Assembly: GCA_051453625.1 (NCBI GenBank)
Contig: JBOZIK010000001.1
Location: 69,025,253 to 69,089,252 of the forward strand
Source: Welwitschia mirabilis
Taxonomy: Eukaryota > Gnetophyta > Gnetopsida > Welwitschiales
Direction of reading: 5' to 3'
DNA: 64,000 nucleotides
In this document: positions 11,930-23,829 of the stretch, piece by piece
Layout: every line of letters begins with the position of its first letter
How positions within the stretch are numbered: the stretch's first letter is position 1
Notes under the pieces: generated by a model
The model's input: the letters and a program-made list of their open reading frames with translations, nothing else
The model's database searches: none
What the model was told of the DNA's origin: nothing
Program-made: the position numbers and the translations under genes

Positions 11930-12268
11930 TATAAGTAAAAATTTTATGAGGATTATGTTTTCTGCATAAAATTTTAATTTATTTAAGTATTTATTATTTA
12001 TTAAAATCTTCTTTTTCCCTATTGTTTTAGCTCTTAAAGTTTAGGAACTTTTAAAAGTAGCACTAAAAGAGCTTATTGGAGTATATCTGAGATAATACCT
12101 ATTTTACCATGAGTACATTAGTATTAGATTTTTTTCCCCTATAACTTAATTTCCTTTAGTATTTATTATCTTATAAAAACCCACTTTTACCATTTTATTT
12201 TAATTCTTAAAAGGTCAAGGACTTTTAAAAGTAGTACTAAAATAACTCATTATGGTTTATTTGAGGTA
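11930..12268. repeat. Tandem array, left part (about two units)
   Basis: Units share a run with the strings acctattttaccatgagtac, attagtattaga, aagtatttatta, cccacttttaccattttatttta and aaagtagtactaaaa. Unit starts are near 11930, 12088 and 12264. The array is cut at 12268 by element A and resumes with the same phase at 28712 (aggtaacacctattttaccc). Confidence 0.8.
12264..12268. repeat. Target-site duplication of A, left
   Basis: aggta directly before the TG of A's 5' LTR; identical copy at 28712-28716 directly after A's 3' LTR. Confidence 0.9.
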
Positions 12269-13435
12269 TGTTGCACTACCAAACTATATGTGTTTGGTAG
12301 GGTGTTTTGATTAGTTTTGCTAGACATTAGATAGATTTATGCTAAGTTTCAATGATAATGAAGAGCTAATACAAATGTCATAAAAACATGTAATCTTTAT
12401 TACATTTGACACAATTTGAAGTAAATTATAATACATTTTATTTAAAATAGAAATCCCATAGTTAAAGAGGCTAATGTAACATAAGAAATACTTTAGAAAA
12501 GATCATAATCCACCTATTCATTTGGAAGATTATACAGATGATGAAAGTATTAAAGCTGCAAAGGATGCTTACTAGATTAATTTAGTAGCTGATGTTGAAC
12601 TCATATGATATAACATTGTCTCTTATGAAATCTAAATGAACAGTAGGATGACACTTAAAAATAATGCTTTACCAAACTTCACCAAACTTTAGCCATGTGG
12701 CTTACATATTTTTGTGTAAGTATTAGGATTGTTACCATGTCTATTAGTGTTTGCTAATTCTAGAGTTTGTTTTACCTCCTCCAACCTTGAGTCCATTTTT
12801 ATCTTCTTTGACATTGAAAATTCTTATGAGACAAGATAGAAGGGTAGGAGGTTCATCCATTATTATTGTAAAGAGACATTTTTCTTGGTGTTGTATTGTG
12901 TATCCTTTATTAAAGTGCTACTGCTTTGTAACATGGATGTCTAGTTTGACTTAATTAAAACTCTATTTTTCTTTTTATATCTTTTATTATGTGCATCTCC
13001 CTTATGGTTTATATTGCTTTTGATTCCATGACAGTTTCATTGGTGATATAGATCATGAAGAAAACCTTTATTAAGATTGACATTATTAGTTTAGTTGCAA
13101 TTCATTTCATTTTCTAGATTAGCTTTGCATAGTTTTCATATCCTGTGCAACATATCTGATAGGATAGATTGGTCTTAGTCTAGTGAAGGCTTTTCTTGAT
13201 TAATCTAGTTTATATAGGACCAATCTTCATGATGGGTTAATTTGGTAATAAGATAGAAATTGGATTTAGAATAAAACTTACATCTCATTTTCATAGTGTA
13301 TTTATTTTCATTATTATTATTCTACTTTATGATTACATAAGTGTTTGATTTTGAAATTAACTTTCTTTCTTCTCACCTATGCCTTCGACAGAATTATGAC
13401 ATTTGGATCACTCCCATCTATATTAATGTGTTGTG

Positions 13436-13481
<46 letters not shown>

Positions 13482-13523
13482 TTATTAAAGAATGTAATGT
13501 TTACATAAATATGCATCGCAACA
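12269..13523 (+). repeat. A 5' LTR
   Basis: 1255 bp, starts tgttgcactacc, ends gcatcgcaaca. Aligned with 27435-28711 along its whole length by eye. Contains a (AT)n stretch at 13437-13475 near the 3' end, shared with the other LTR. Small frames such as 12751-12954 are incidental. Confidence 0.9.
13437..13475. repeat. (AT)n microsatellite in A 5' LTR
   Basis: Uninterrupted dinucleotide run. The 3' LTR has a homologous but interrupted run at 28631-28664, so it pre-dates or accompanied insertion. Confidence 0.95.
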
Positions 13524-13525
13524 TC

Positions 13526-13546
13526 TTGGCATCACTACCAAGGAAG
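13526..13546 (+). other. A primer-binding site
   Basis: ttggcatcactaccaaggaag, two bases after the LTR end. It fits an AT-shifted version of the TGGCGCC-type site (complement of a tRNA-Asp 3' end) used by Athila-type elements. Confidence 0.7.
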
Positions 13547-13801
13547 GACGCTTGGAGTTTAAGGATTATCATTTCTTAGGTAAGTGCTTTGGATTTCAGT
13601 TCTGGTATTTATCTGTAGTAATGTTGTATTATTATAATAGAAATAAAAGTTTTTATTTTTACACTTTTCATTGTGCATTTTCCTTATCATCTAGATGACC
13701 TATGATGATAATGAACTATGAAACTTAGGGTTTTCATTTTTTTAAAAACTAGGATTTTTTGTTTTATTATCCCATCTATTGTTCAGATGACTTAGGGGAT
13801 G

Positions 13802-14670
13802 ATCATACTTATATGGTTACTTTTCTCATCACTTTAAAAAGAAAAGAAAAATTATGGTTAAGGACTATTCCATATAAAAGATTAAACATATGAAACCAAA
13901 TTCAAGAAGCATTTATAAAGAGATTTATGAGTGAAACAACAATAAGAAAATGGAAAAAAAGGCAATAAATTTTCAACAATAATCTAATGAAAATTATGCC
14001 TTCTCTTATGAATGATTGTTTATTATGCATTCAATGAGGAAGAATTAGTAGATTATTTCTATAGTAGACTTAATAGCCAAACCAACAACTTGTAGATTTT
14101 TCATGTAGAGAAAATTTGATGGATATTATATTATAAAATACATTGAGATTATTAGAAGAACTAGAAGTAAGTCAAACATGACCTAAATCAACACTAAAGA
14201 AAATCATACTATAGGACAAATTATTAAAAATATTAAAGCATTAAAATAAGAAAAGGATGAAGTAAAAATAGAAAAATAACCAATAAATATCATTAAGGAT
14301 TTTACAATAACACTAGAAAAGTACACTAAAATGATTTTAGATGTAAAAGTGACAACTAAAAAGAGTGTGATTCTAACTTGTGATTTATGTGAAGACAACT
14401 ATCATGTAATAAAAGAATGTCCTTTATTACCTACTTACAAAGAAAAAATTTATGAAGAAGTACATGCATCCAAAAAAAGTCTTCAAACTTTAGAATCCAA
14501 AATTAAAATAAAAATAAAAATCAATTTCAACCTAGGATAAATCGACAATCAACTTTTCAATCCTTTGAAAACAAATTTAAAAACTTTCAAGTAAACCATC
14601 CAAATTTTCAAACACTTAGAACTAGATTTAAGAATGCTAACTTTCAAATAAATAACTTAAATTGTAATTT
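13802..14670 (+). pseudogene. A: first gag copy, N-terminally truncated
   Basis: Gag C-terminal two thirds. It begins in the middle of the domain (HTYMVTFLITLK, then LWLRTIP at 13802-13873), directly fused to leader sequence, so about the first 90-100 codons are absent compared with gag 2 and with C gag. It continues through IKRFMSETTIRK, QLVDFSC and a fully conserved CCHC zinc knuckle CDLCEDNYHVIKEC (14379-14420; C-x2-C-x4-H-x4-C), then PLLPTYKEKIYEEV. Stops are frequent before the knuckle; 14331-14540 is open. The minus-strand frame at 14204-14398 is a shadow. Likely origin is duplication of the leader-gag segment or recombination between related copies. Confidence 0.78.
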
Positions 14671-15149
14671 TCCTTCTTGTGAATTGTAATTTTTACTTCT
14701 CATAATTTCCCTTTCTTTACTTTTAAGTGCAATTTTAATTTGAAGTATTTATATTTCAATTTAGTAATTTATTAGATCTACCCCTCCCACTTCATCTGAT
14801 CTTGGTGATTACCACATTGACTATTATTTTTCAATAAACTTGACTTATACTTTGTTCTTTATGTGATCTAAGTGATTGCCACATTAATTTGGTATATCCT
14901 ACTTCTTGCACCTTTGAGTCATCCTAGATATTAATGATACTTACATGTAAAGAAGTTTCTTTAACATAATTTGATCTTATAGGATAATGGTAAATAGTAG
15001 TGAAGGCAAATACACTCATAAAAGATGTTTACTTGATAAGGTAATTAAATAAGGTTTGGCAAACTTTAATTCAAGTACTTAAGGTGAGAAAGAAAAATTT
15101 ATTTTTTTAATTGAGTAAGATGATTATTCTACATTTACTATTTCTTTTT
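14671..15149 (+). other. Spacer between the two A gag copies
   Basis: No protein motif. Contains two related ~75 bp pieces (near 14795 and 14866, each with tgat..taagtgattgccacatt-like text), a small internal duplication. It may be a second leader belonging to the downstream gag. Confidence 0.4.
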
Positions 15150-16480
15150 CACATAGTTCAAAATCTTTGATAATTTCTAAAAATCAACCAGGTTTTACTA
15201 AAAATATTGCCTCTTCTCTTTTACTTAATCATCCTAATACTTTTACTTTTATGGCATCTAACAAATCTTTACTTAAAATATTAGGATCCTCTAGTTCAAA
15301 TATCACTTTAAAGGATATGTTAACTAATAAAAAGAGAGAACTTCAAAGCTCATTTGACCCATCCCCCATAGATGATGTAGAGTTATAGAACTTGAATGCC
15401 TATTCTACCTTTTTTAGAGAATCTAATGAAGACCCATTTTAATACATAGCTAAGATTAAACGATTCATTATTACTTCAAAAAATGTGAAAAATAAAAATT
15501 CAGATAGAACCTACATGATAATATTTTCATTTACTTTAAAAGGAAAAGCAAAAAAATGGCTTAAAACCATTCCACAAAAAAGTATTAAGTCATGGAACCA
15601 AGTACAAGAAGTCTTTATCAAATGATTTATGAATGAGATAGTTATGAGGATAAGAAAAAAGAGGTAACCAATTTCCAAAAATACCCTCATGAAGATTACT
15701 CCTAAAGATATGAAAGAATTTTTATAGCTATGTTGTTAAACCTAGTGAATTAGTTTGTAAAAGAATAAATTATTGATCACTTCTATAGTGGATTGAATAT
15801 TCAAATAAAATAAATGGTAGATTTTTCATGTGGTAGAAATTTACTCAATTTAAACTTAGACAATGCTTGGAAGCTATTAGAAAACCTTGTAGAAAGAAGT
15901 CAAAATTTGCCAAAAACTACATGTAAAGACACTAGAACTGTAGATGAATTAATTAGAGATTCGAAAAAAGTACAACATGAGGAGGAATAACCAGGGGTAA
16001 CACCCCACTTAGTGATCTTACTAGTACATTCTAGAGTTACACAAAAACTTTAACTAATGTAAAATTGCTAAATCAACTTAACCATTGTGAAATATGTGAT
16101 GAAAGCTCTCACTCTACTAAGGAATGTCTAGCTTTATCAACTTATAAATAGATCATATTCAATGAAGTTTATGCATTGAATAAAAGGCCAAATAATTTTG
16201 GAGAACCTTTAAAATCTTTCAAACCTTCATTTGATAACAAATACAGAAGCCATAACTCTCAGCCTAATTTTTCCAACTACAACAGAAATAACCCTTGTAC
16301 AGAAATGGTGAAAGAACTCAAAAGACACAAGATACCATCAATGAAATTTTAGAAAATTAGAATACAAAATTAAAAAATTTGATTGGACTCCCTTAAAAAA
16401 ACATGCTAAAAAATCAAAGGCAACAGGAATTACTTACTAACCAAACTATTCCAAATGCAAATGATGTAAGAAAAGATTGA
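15150..16480 (+). pseudogene. A: second gag copy, near full length
   Basis: Starts near the Met at 15167. Translation parallels C gag in order: TLKDMLTNKKRE, PIDDVEL, YSTFFRESNEDPF, YIAKIKRFIITSKN, RTYMIIFSFTLKGKAKKWLKT, SIKSWNQVQEVFIK, then VDFSCG and an intact CCHC knuckle CEICDESSHSTKEC (16086-16127), followed by an Asn/Ser/Pro-rich tail (SHNSQPNFSNYNRNNPC). The GKAKxWLxTIP signature is the plant gypsy gag hallmark. Several in-frame stops (for example after PIDDVEL) and small shifts. Gag would assemble the cytoplasmic particle and bind RNA through the knuckle. Confidence 0.8.
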
Positions 16481-16659
16481 AAAGTAGTTACATGAAGTGG
16501 ACATCATACTACTTTCCATGACGAACCCTCAACTTCTTTCCACAAAGAGAAGAAAGTACATAAAGAATATTATGTTTAAATTCTTAATTAACTAAACCTT
16601 TCTTCAACTCTCATCTCTAAATTTAATAATAACAACCAACATCTAAAGGAGAATACTAC

Positions 16660-17536
16660 TTCATAAATGGATAGATTAGACACTAATCCAACTCATAATG
16701 AATATTTGAAAGTAATTATGAATGATGTTACTATTAACTTATACTTTTGGAAGATTCTTCAAGATAATCTCAAGTACAAAAAAAATTGGAAGGACTTAGT
16801 AAGAAGAAAACAAAAGAGTATAATTTCAAGTATTCATTACAAAATCCCTTTCCAACTTGGTTTCTCAAAAATGTCCTAAGTTCGAGGATCCAGAGGTAAC
16901 TACTATTGGTGAAATTTTGGAAGGAAATAAGAAAATAATAAAAGTATTAATAGATATATGGACAAGTGAAAATAGTATGCCTTTGCACATTTGTAAAAAG
17001 TTTGATTTAAAATAGAGGATTGAACCTACTATAATAGTATTGGAATTGGCTGATGCAATAATTAAGAAAGAAATAAGTATAAATAGAGACTTAGTAATTA
17101 AAATTAAGAAAGCTTTCTACCATAGAGATGTGATCATCATTGAGGTTAAACATAATGGAGGATATCCTCTACTTTTAGGAAGATCCTTTTATGCAATAGC
17201 CTATTGTGTCATTGATACTCGAATAGGGATGATGGAATGTCATATAGATAATAAAAAGTTTAGTATAAGAGGATTTGATGTTGCCAAAAAAGACATAGAA
17301 GATGAATTAAACATAAAAGAAAAATTTAGGTTGTCCATGTTAGTACAACATCATCCTTTAGAAGAAAGACTACTCTCATTACATGACTCAATCTTGTTCA
17401 ATGATGACAAGGAATTGTTTACTATTATTAAATATCTAAAATTCTCTAATCCTTGTAATATTAATCAAGACTTTTTAAACCACTCTTTTAATGATGATTT
17501 TCATGAGGACTTTGAACCCATACTTAATCGTAATAT
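16660..17536 (+). pseudogene. A: gag-pol linker and aspartic protease
   Basis: 16667-16870 encodes a linker also present in C (LDTNPTHNEYLK, LYFWKILQDN, WKDLVRRKQK). From 16895 the protease: the active-site loop reads LIDIWTSENSMPLHICKKFDL where relatives have LID-x-G-A-S-x-N-x-MPL, so Asp is kept but Gly-Ala became Trp-Thr. The second half is well preserved (LELADA, FYHRDVIIIEV, GYPLLLGRSFYAIAYCVID, GMMECHIDNKKFSIRGFD) up to the gap. The protease matures Gag-Pol. The apparent Met at 17040 lies inside the domain and is not a start; the frame through the gap to 18146 is an artefact. Confidence 0.85.
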
Positions 17537-18100
17537 NNNNNNNNNNNNNNNNNNNNNNNNNNNNNNNNNNNNNNNNNNNNNNNNNNNNNNNNNNNNNNNN
17601 NNNNNNNNNNNNNNNNNNNNNNNNNNNNNNNNNNNNNNNNNNNNNNNNNNNNNNNNNNNNNNNNNNNNNNNNNNNNNNNNNNNNNNNNNNNNNNNNNNNN
17701 NNNNNNNNNNNNNNNNNNNNNNNNNNNNNNNNNNNNNNNNNNNNNNNNNNNNNNNNNNNNNNNNNNNNNNNNNNNNNNNNNNNNNNNNNNNNNNNNNNNN
17801 NNNNNNNNNNNNNNNNNNNNNNNNNNNNNNNNNNNNNNNNNNNNNNNNNNNNNNNNNNNNNNNNNNNNNNNNNNNNNNNNNNNNNNNNNNNNNNNNNNNN
17901 NNNNNNNNNNNNNNNNNNNNNNNNNNNNNNNNNNNNNNNNNNNNNNNNNNNNNNNNNNNNNNNNNNNNNNNNNNNNNNNNNNNNNNNNNNNNNNNNNNNN
18001 NNNNNNNNNNNNNNNNNNNNNNNNNNNNNNNNNNNNNNNNNNNNNNNNNNNNNNNNNNNNNNNNNNNNNNNNNNNNNNNNNNNNNNNNNNNNNNNNNNNN
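17537..18100. other. Assembly gap (564 N)
   Basis: Between A protease and the left inverted arm. It could contain the start of A RT and the outer end of the left arm. Confidence 0.95.
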
Positions 18101-20660
18101 AGATGGAATACAATGCAATGGAATGAATTTAATTCTAATGCAATGAATTAATAAAACTTCTAATCTAATATCACTTAGATTAGTCCATATAATCTATTTT
18201 AATTACAAATTCATGTCACTTAAATTGCAATTAAAATAAGCTATAAAAATAAAAATAAAACATTTTAAAAGAATTCAATTTAATCAATACATTTATTAAT
18301 GAAATTGAATTACATCCACTTATAATGATAACTCCTTAATAGAAGATTCACTGCATAACATCAAGGTGGTCCTTCTCATAAGTAGAATGGATTTCCTTAC
18401 CTTTAATAATCTCCAATCATTACAATAATGTAGATGACAAAAGATGATTTGAATAGGGTCTAAAAGGGTCTATCTATAGGTTTGGATAGGCCGATAAAGG
18501 TGTGAAACAACGAGGTACAAGTTAAATCCACTCTTTCATAATAATTTAATTAAGTTTACAAATCATTATAACCATCATCCATCGTGTTGTCCCCACGACA
18601 TAGAGGATGACATCCCATTTGCTAATTAATGCTTAGCTTATGTCAAAAATGCTAATTGCTATTCTAATTATCATCCCCATACATAGAGGATGACCATAAT
18701 TTATTAACTGTCATCTACTCTGTCATCCCAAAAACATGAAGGACAAATAATATATCTTTATCATATTGCTTTAATTCATCATTATCTAAAAATTGCTTCT
18801 TATTTGAGAAATTAATGCATCTTTTAACCTGTATGGAAGCTTTGTATAATTTCCATAAATCCCTGGAAAAACCTGTCAATAGGACATGAAAATATACTCC
18901 ACAAGTGTATTAAAGAAGTTATGTTAGCATCACAATAGTACTTTATGATGTCTTACATTGAATCATGAATTCCTATATCAAGTAGCTTTATAACCTTTAC
19001 TAAGAAGTTTTGCTAAGTTTGAATTTTGGATAAATAGTTAATCTTCCTCATGTTCTATCTTATCCATTTTTCTTTTTGTCTTATCTTACTTTGTTGGTTT
19101 GTCTTTTCAAAGTCATTTTTCTTACGTTTCCCAAAATAATTCTTATACTTTGTCATTTTCTAGTATACTTGTTAATTTTTCATCACTTGATTATTATGCA
19201 TAAAATCTGATTGACCTCTACCTTGACCATTATTTAACATGATACTATTGATGCTCTTCTTTTCTTAATAATCTTTCTTTTTAATAACCTCTCCTATCAC
19301 TTAACCTTGCAATCATAAGCTCTTACCCTTGTTTACCTTCTGTTCATGGCTTATGTAACTCGAGATGGCTTGCTCATTTAGTTGAGTGGATAGATGCATA
19401 TATTACATGATTTGTGAATCAAAATTTTTCACCTGCCTTTACTTGACATACATATGCATGATAATGTTGAATTAATACTTGATAATATGCATTAACTTTA
19501 CTTATGTATTTTAATAGATTTGATGTATTTTTCATGTTGTACTTTTAATTTTGATAATATACATGTTTTGAGTTTCTTTTTATTAGTTGGCTAATATTAT
19601 CCACTTACTTTGTCAAGAACTAATAAATGCTAAGTGAGAGACTATGTTGCAAAGCCAAATTGATCTATTTAATACACTTATGAAATATATTTTTAGGTCT
19701 TATGAATAGGTTTTTTGGGGATTTAATAAAATTATACAAAGCTTCCATACAGGTTATAAAATGCAACAATTTCTAATAAAAGAAGCTATTTTTTCATGAT
19801 GATGGACTAAAACACAATGATTAAAATAAAGTTATTATCCTGTTTGTCATCGAGATGACCATCATGAGGATAACACATAGCATTATAGTCAGTATAATCA
19901 ACACATGTAGAGCACTAGTTAGTAGATGGAGTGATTGTCCTTTATGTCATGGGGATGATAGGATAATAGTTAAAATAATTTATAAAGTTAATTAAATTGT
20001 TATGAAAGAATGTATTTAAGTCATATTTCTTCATTTTACACTACTTAGAAACCTTTAAATAGACCATTTTAGAACCTATTACATATCATCTTTTATATTT
20101 ACATTCTTATGATGATTGGAAATTGTTGGAGCAAGGAAATCTATCCTACATATAAGAAGGACTACCTTGATGTTAGGTAGTGAATCTTCCATTAAGGAGT
20201 TGTTATTGTAAAATATTAATTGGATTGAAATTATTTTCAAATGCTTTATTGTTTTTCATTATAGCTTATCTTAATTGTAATTTAAGTAAAATGAATTTCT
20301 AATTAAAATAGATTAAAGAATCAATTTAGTAATAATAGATTGGAATTAGTTAATTCATTACATCAGAATTACATTCATTCTACATTACATTACATTTTAT
20401 TTCATTGCATTGCATTACATTTCATCTTCATCCTTGTATTGTTTTATTCTAATTTCTATAAAGTAAAATCTAAAAACATATTATTATTTTTTTATGAAAG
20501 TAATTTTCAAAATTTTATTTTAGAAGTCTTCTCTAAGTGTAAACATTTGGGTTTATACCACTATATAAATGTGTATTGTATGTAATTAGATTGTTAGCTT
20601 TTTATATGTTGTAAGTTAAATTCAATCTTTATGATATTGGAATTAGAAGTAAAAATATAC
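18101..20660. repeat. H: inverted pair of LTR-like arms inside A RT
   Basis: Left arm 18101-18934 (minus) and right arm 19645-about 20430 (plus) are inverted copies. Matching text includes gtgaatcttc[tc]attaaggagtt, aattg[ct]aatttaagt, aatag...cccatac/gcttccatacaggtt and ttaatacac at the LTR start. The right arm is preceded by a polypurine-like context (tttgtca..ctaa..gctaag..gaga..ctatg, 19604-19644) as in A and C, so it is a bona fide LTR start. Arms lie between A protease and the point where A RT resumes (about 20661). Together they can form a large hairpin with a ~700 bp loop. Not a normal LTR element, whose LTRs are direct. Confidence 0.75.
18935..19644 (-). other. Spacer between the inverted arms
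   Basis: Minus strand from 19400 to 18990 gives coding-like pieces (NNGQGRGQSDFMHNNQVMKN, FGKRKKNDFEKTNQQSKIR) suggestive of a basic, Gln/Asn-rich gag tail, but no diagnostic motif. 19400-19644 reads as 3' interior and polypurine tract of a plus-strand element. I do not recognise a family. Confidence 0.35.
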
Positions 20661-21540
20661 ATTACAATAATGGAAAATTTTTTCTAATATATTAAAGTAT
20701 TTAATTGAAATTTTTATGGATGACTTCTCAATTTATGATGAAAACTTTGAACAAATCTTAGAAAAGTTAGAGAAAGTCTTTGATGGATGCATTAAGAGTG
20801 GACTACATTTGAGTTAGAAAGAGTTTCTTTTTAGTTGATAATGAAATTATTTTAGCTCATCACATTTCTAGTAAAAGAATTAGGATGAACCCTAAAAAAG
20901 TAAGGATCATTAAAAACCAATGTAAAACAAGTTTAATACTTCCTTGATTATTGTGATTTTTCTCATTGTTTTATTTTAGATCATGCTAAAATTTGTGAAT
21001 CCTTTTACTCATTGCTTGAAAAAAAAGCTAAATTTAAAATGGAATAAATCTTATTAGCTTATTTTTAAAACACTTAAAGATAAAATATCTTTCACACCTG
21101 TTGTAGTAAGAATCAATTGGAATAAAAATTTTAATTTAATGTGTGATGCTAATAATATTGCTATGGGTGAATTTACTGGATAGAAATATGAAAATGATTT
21201 TTAAGTTATATCTTATCATATAAAAAATTTATCTAAATCTTAAATAAATTACAATACTACTAAAAACGAAATGTTAGCAATAAGCTTTTACCTTTATAAA
21301 CTTAGACACTATCTTTTAGGCTTTTATATGAATGTTTATACTGATCATGTAGCTATCAGATACCTCATGAATAAGAAAAATTTAAGTGTTAGACTCATTA
21401 GATGGATCCTTCTCATGCACAAATTTAATATTATGATCATTAATAAAGTGGAGAAGAATAATAGTGTAATAGATAATTTGTTATGTCTTTCTTCTTCTCT
21501 TAATAATCTTATGATTGATGATTCTTTGCTTGATGAATAA
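20661..21540 (+). pseudogene. A pol: RT (C-terminal part) and RNase H
   Basis: RT resumes with FFSNI..YLIEIFMDDFSIYDENFEQILEKL, including an intact FMDD box (20713-20724), the Athila/Tat form of the catalytic motif. After stops, RNase H follows: LMCDANNIAMGEF (21130-21175), VISYHIKNLSKS, NYNTTKNEMLAISFYLYKLRHYLLG, VYTDHVAIRYLMNKKN, LIRWILLM and IDNLLCLSS (to about 21500). The fingers and palm start of RT (seen in C at 49870-50400) are missing, lost in the gap or displaced by insertion H. The minus frame 21345-21551 is a shadow. Confidence 0.87.
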
Positions 21541-21549
21541 ATTTTTGTC

Positions 21550-22830
21550 ATATCTTCTACTCATCCCCATCCTTGGTATGATGACATAGTTAATTATCTT
21601 ATTATAATGAAAATACTATAACATTGGACTCATAATCAAAGACAATCTTTTTTTTCATAGAATAGGTGATTATGAATGAAAAGAACCACATCTATATAGG
21701 TGCAAAGACAAAATCATGAGAAAATAGATGTCTAAATGGGAAAAATTAGACATTCTTCATCTTTGACATGATGGAATTTGTGAAGATCATTTTTAGTGAA
21801 TAGAAAATATCAATGAAAATTCTTCACTCTGGTTTTTATTGGCCTAGTCTTTTTTAGGACTCTTTTGATTTTGCTATAAGATGTAATGCTTGTTAACATT
21901 ATGGTATACTTATTCATTCTTATGAGATGTCTCTTAAATCTATTATTGAATGTGAACCTTTTGATTATTAGGGAATTAATTTTGTAAGACCTATTAAAAT
22001 ACCTTTTAATAATAAGAAATATATTTTAGTAGCTATTAATTATGTAATTAAATAAGTTGAAGATATTTCTACTTTTATAAATGATTCTTAAACTATTTGT
22101 ACTTTTATTTTAACTCATATTTTTCCATGTCTTGATTTTCTTAGGATTATCATTAGTGATTAAGAAACTTATTTTATTAATCAACTTATTAAAAAACTTA
22201 TTTTGTTCATTAAAATTGAATATAGAGTAGCTTATTCTTATCATCCACAAATTAATGGTTAAGCTAAAAATACAAATCAAGAAATAAAGAAAATGCACAA
22301 AAAATTATCTCTATTAATAAGAAATCTTAGGATTCTAAGATTAATGATGTTCTTTGGGATTACTGTACCAATTGGCATAATTCTCTTGGTTTTTCATGTT
22401 ATGAACTTATATATAAAAAAGTTTATGTTTTACCTATTGATGTGTGTTATAACTCTTTCGTTCTTTCCATCAACTTAATCTTGTAGACCTTCATGAAAAT
22501 TTTAAAAATAGATTATCCCAAATTAATTATCAAGATAAAAAATGTACATGTGCTATACATCATCAACTCATTCACAAAGCCCAAGCTAAGTTCAAACATG
22601 ATAGAAAGTTACTTCATAAAAGGTTTCAACCTAGTCAACTTGTTCTTTTGTACAATACTAGAGTACGTATTTTACCCAATAAGCTGACCTTTAAATAGTT
22701 AGGTCTTTATCTTATAAGAAAGTACATTCTATTGGCTCTATTAAGTTTTTTAACTCAGAAATTAAAGATATTTAAAAAGTTAATGGATAAAGATTAAAAA
22801 TATATGAAAAACCTTTTGATGAAACCTTGA
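21550..22830 (+). pseudogene. A pol: integrase
   Basis: Integrase inserts element cDNA. Decayed zinc-binding end with ..FYWP.., RCNAC and YGILIHS-like text (21835-21930), then the core: FDY-stop-GINFVRPIKIPFNNKKYILVAINYVIK (21958-22055), FLRIIISD (22138-22163), YSYHPQINGQ-like with stop at Gln (22235-22262), NQEIKKMHKKL. C-terminal part to 22830: KAQAKFKHDRKLLHKRF, VRILPNKLTFK. The first core Asp (G-I-D-F in the family) is Asn; ISD keeps the second. Frame shifts are frequent. Open stretches 22293-22478 and 22493-22687 are fragments of it; 22110-22298 minus is a shadow. Confidence 0.85.
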
Positions 22831-23059
22831 ACATAATAGAAGCAATTTTTTTGGAGGTTTCCCTTAATTCCTTCTTTTGTAGCCTATTCCTTTAGTGGAT
22901 GTTATGATATGTTTTCTTTATGAAGTTTTCATAACTAGTATTTGTACTTGGATATTTTTATAGTTATAAGATTGAATTCACTCAATCTTAAGACATTCAC
23001 GTATCTATGAACTTTACTTTAAAAAAAGATGCCTTGGTTATTATGTTTTTTTTCCAATG
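22831..23059 (+). other. A post-pol region, part 1
   Basis: Non-coding. ttatgaagtt.tcataa.tagta, tataagattg.attca and tatgaactttactt recur at 59530-59650 and 59935-60040 in C, so it is a family-conserved stretch just downstream of pol. It contains ccttggttattatg before the gap. Confidence 0.55.
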
Positions 23060-23692
23060 NNNNNNNNNNNNNNNNNNNNNNNNNNNNNNNNNNNNNNNNN
23101 NNNNNNNNNNNNNNNNNNNNNNNNNNNNNNNNNNNNNNNNNNNNNNNNNNNNNNNNNNNNNNNNNNNNNNNNNNNNNNNNNNNNNNNNNNNNNNNNNNNN
23201 NNNNNNNNNNNNNNNNNNNNNNNNNNNNNNNNNNNNNNNNNNNNNNNNNNNNNNNNNNNNNNNNNNNNNNNNNNNNNNNNNNNNNNNNNNNNNNNNNNNN
23301 NNNNNNNNNNNNNNNNNNNNNNNNNNNNNNNNNNNNNNNNNNNNNNNNNNNNNNNNNNNNNNNNNNNNNNNNNNNNNNNNNNNNNNNNNNNNNNNNNNNN
23401 NNNNNNNNNNNNNNNNNNNNNNNNNNNNNNNNNNNNNNNNNNNNNNNNNNNNNNNNNNNNNNNNNNNNNNNNNNNNNNNNNNNNNNNNNNNNNNNNNNNN
23501 NNNNNNNNNNNNNNNNNNNNNNNNNNNNNNNNNNNNNNNNNNNNNNNNNNNNNNNNNNNNNNNNNNNNNNNNNNNNNNNNNNNNNNNNNNNNNNNNNNNN
23601 NNNNNNNNNNNNNNNNNNNNNNNNNNNNNNNNNNNNNNNNNNNNNNNNNNNNNNNNNNNNNNNNNNNNNNNNNNNNNNNNNNNNNNNNNNNN
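23060..23692. other. Assembly gap (633 N)
   Basis: Flanked by T-rich sequence on both sides. Frames spanning it (three plus-strand ones) are artefacts. Confidence 0.95.
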
Positions 23693-23829
23693 TTTTTTTT
23701 TTTTGTCTTTTATCTTACTTCTTCACCTTTATATTTTTTTGCATGTGATTATGTAGCAATTATTTGTGTAACAAAAAGAGAGAAATAAAAAAGAGAAAAA
23801 AATAATGATCATGATTTATTGTATTAGTG

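Larger units (their letters stand above)
11506..12268 (-). repeat. D 5' LTR, inner (U5-side) portion
   Basis: Begins next to the primer site and ends where element A was inserted. Its right part (about 11930-12268) consists of the first two copies of the ~145-176 bp tandem repeat that continues beyond A at 28712. Otherwise AT-rich and non-coding. Confidence 0.75.

Noticed and set aside
13437-13475. (AT)n run considered as a promoter
   Set aside because: It is at the end of the LTR near U5 and is a microsatellite; no initiator context.
17040-18146. 368-codon plus frame and other long frames over N runs
   Set aside because: Most of the length is unknown bases; only the left 165 codons are real and belong to A protease.
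23007-23788. Three long plus frames
   Set aside because: Made almost entirely of N; no usable sequence.
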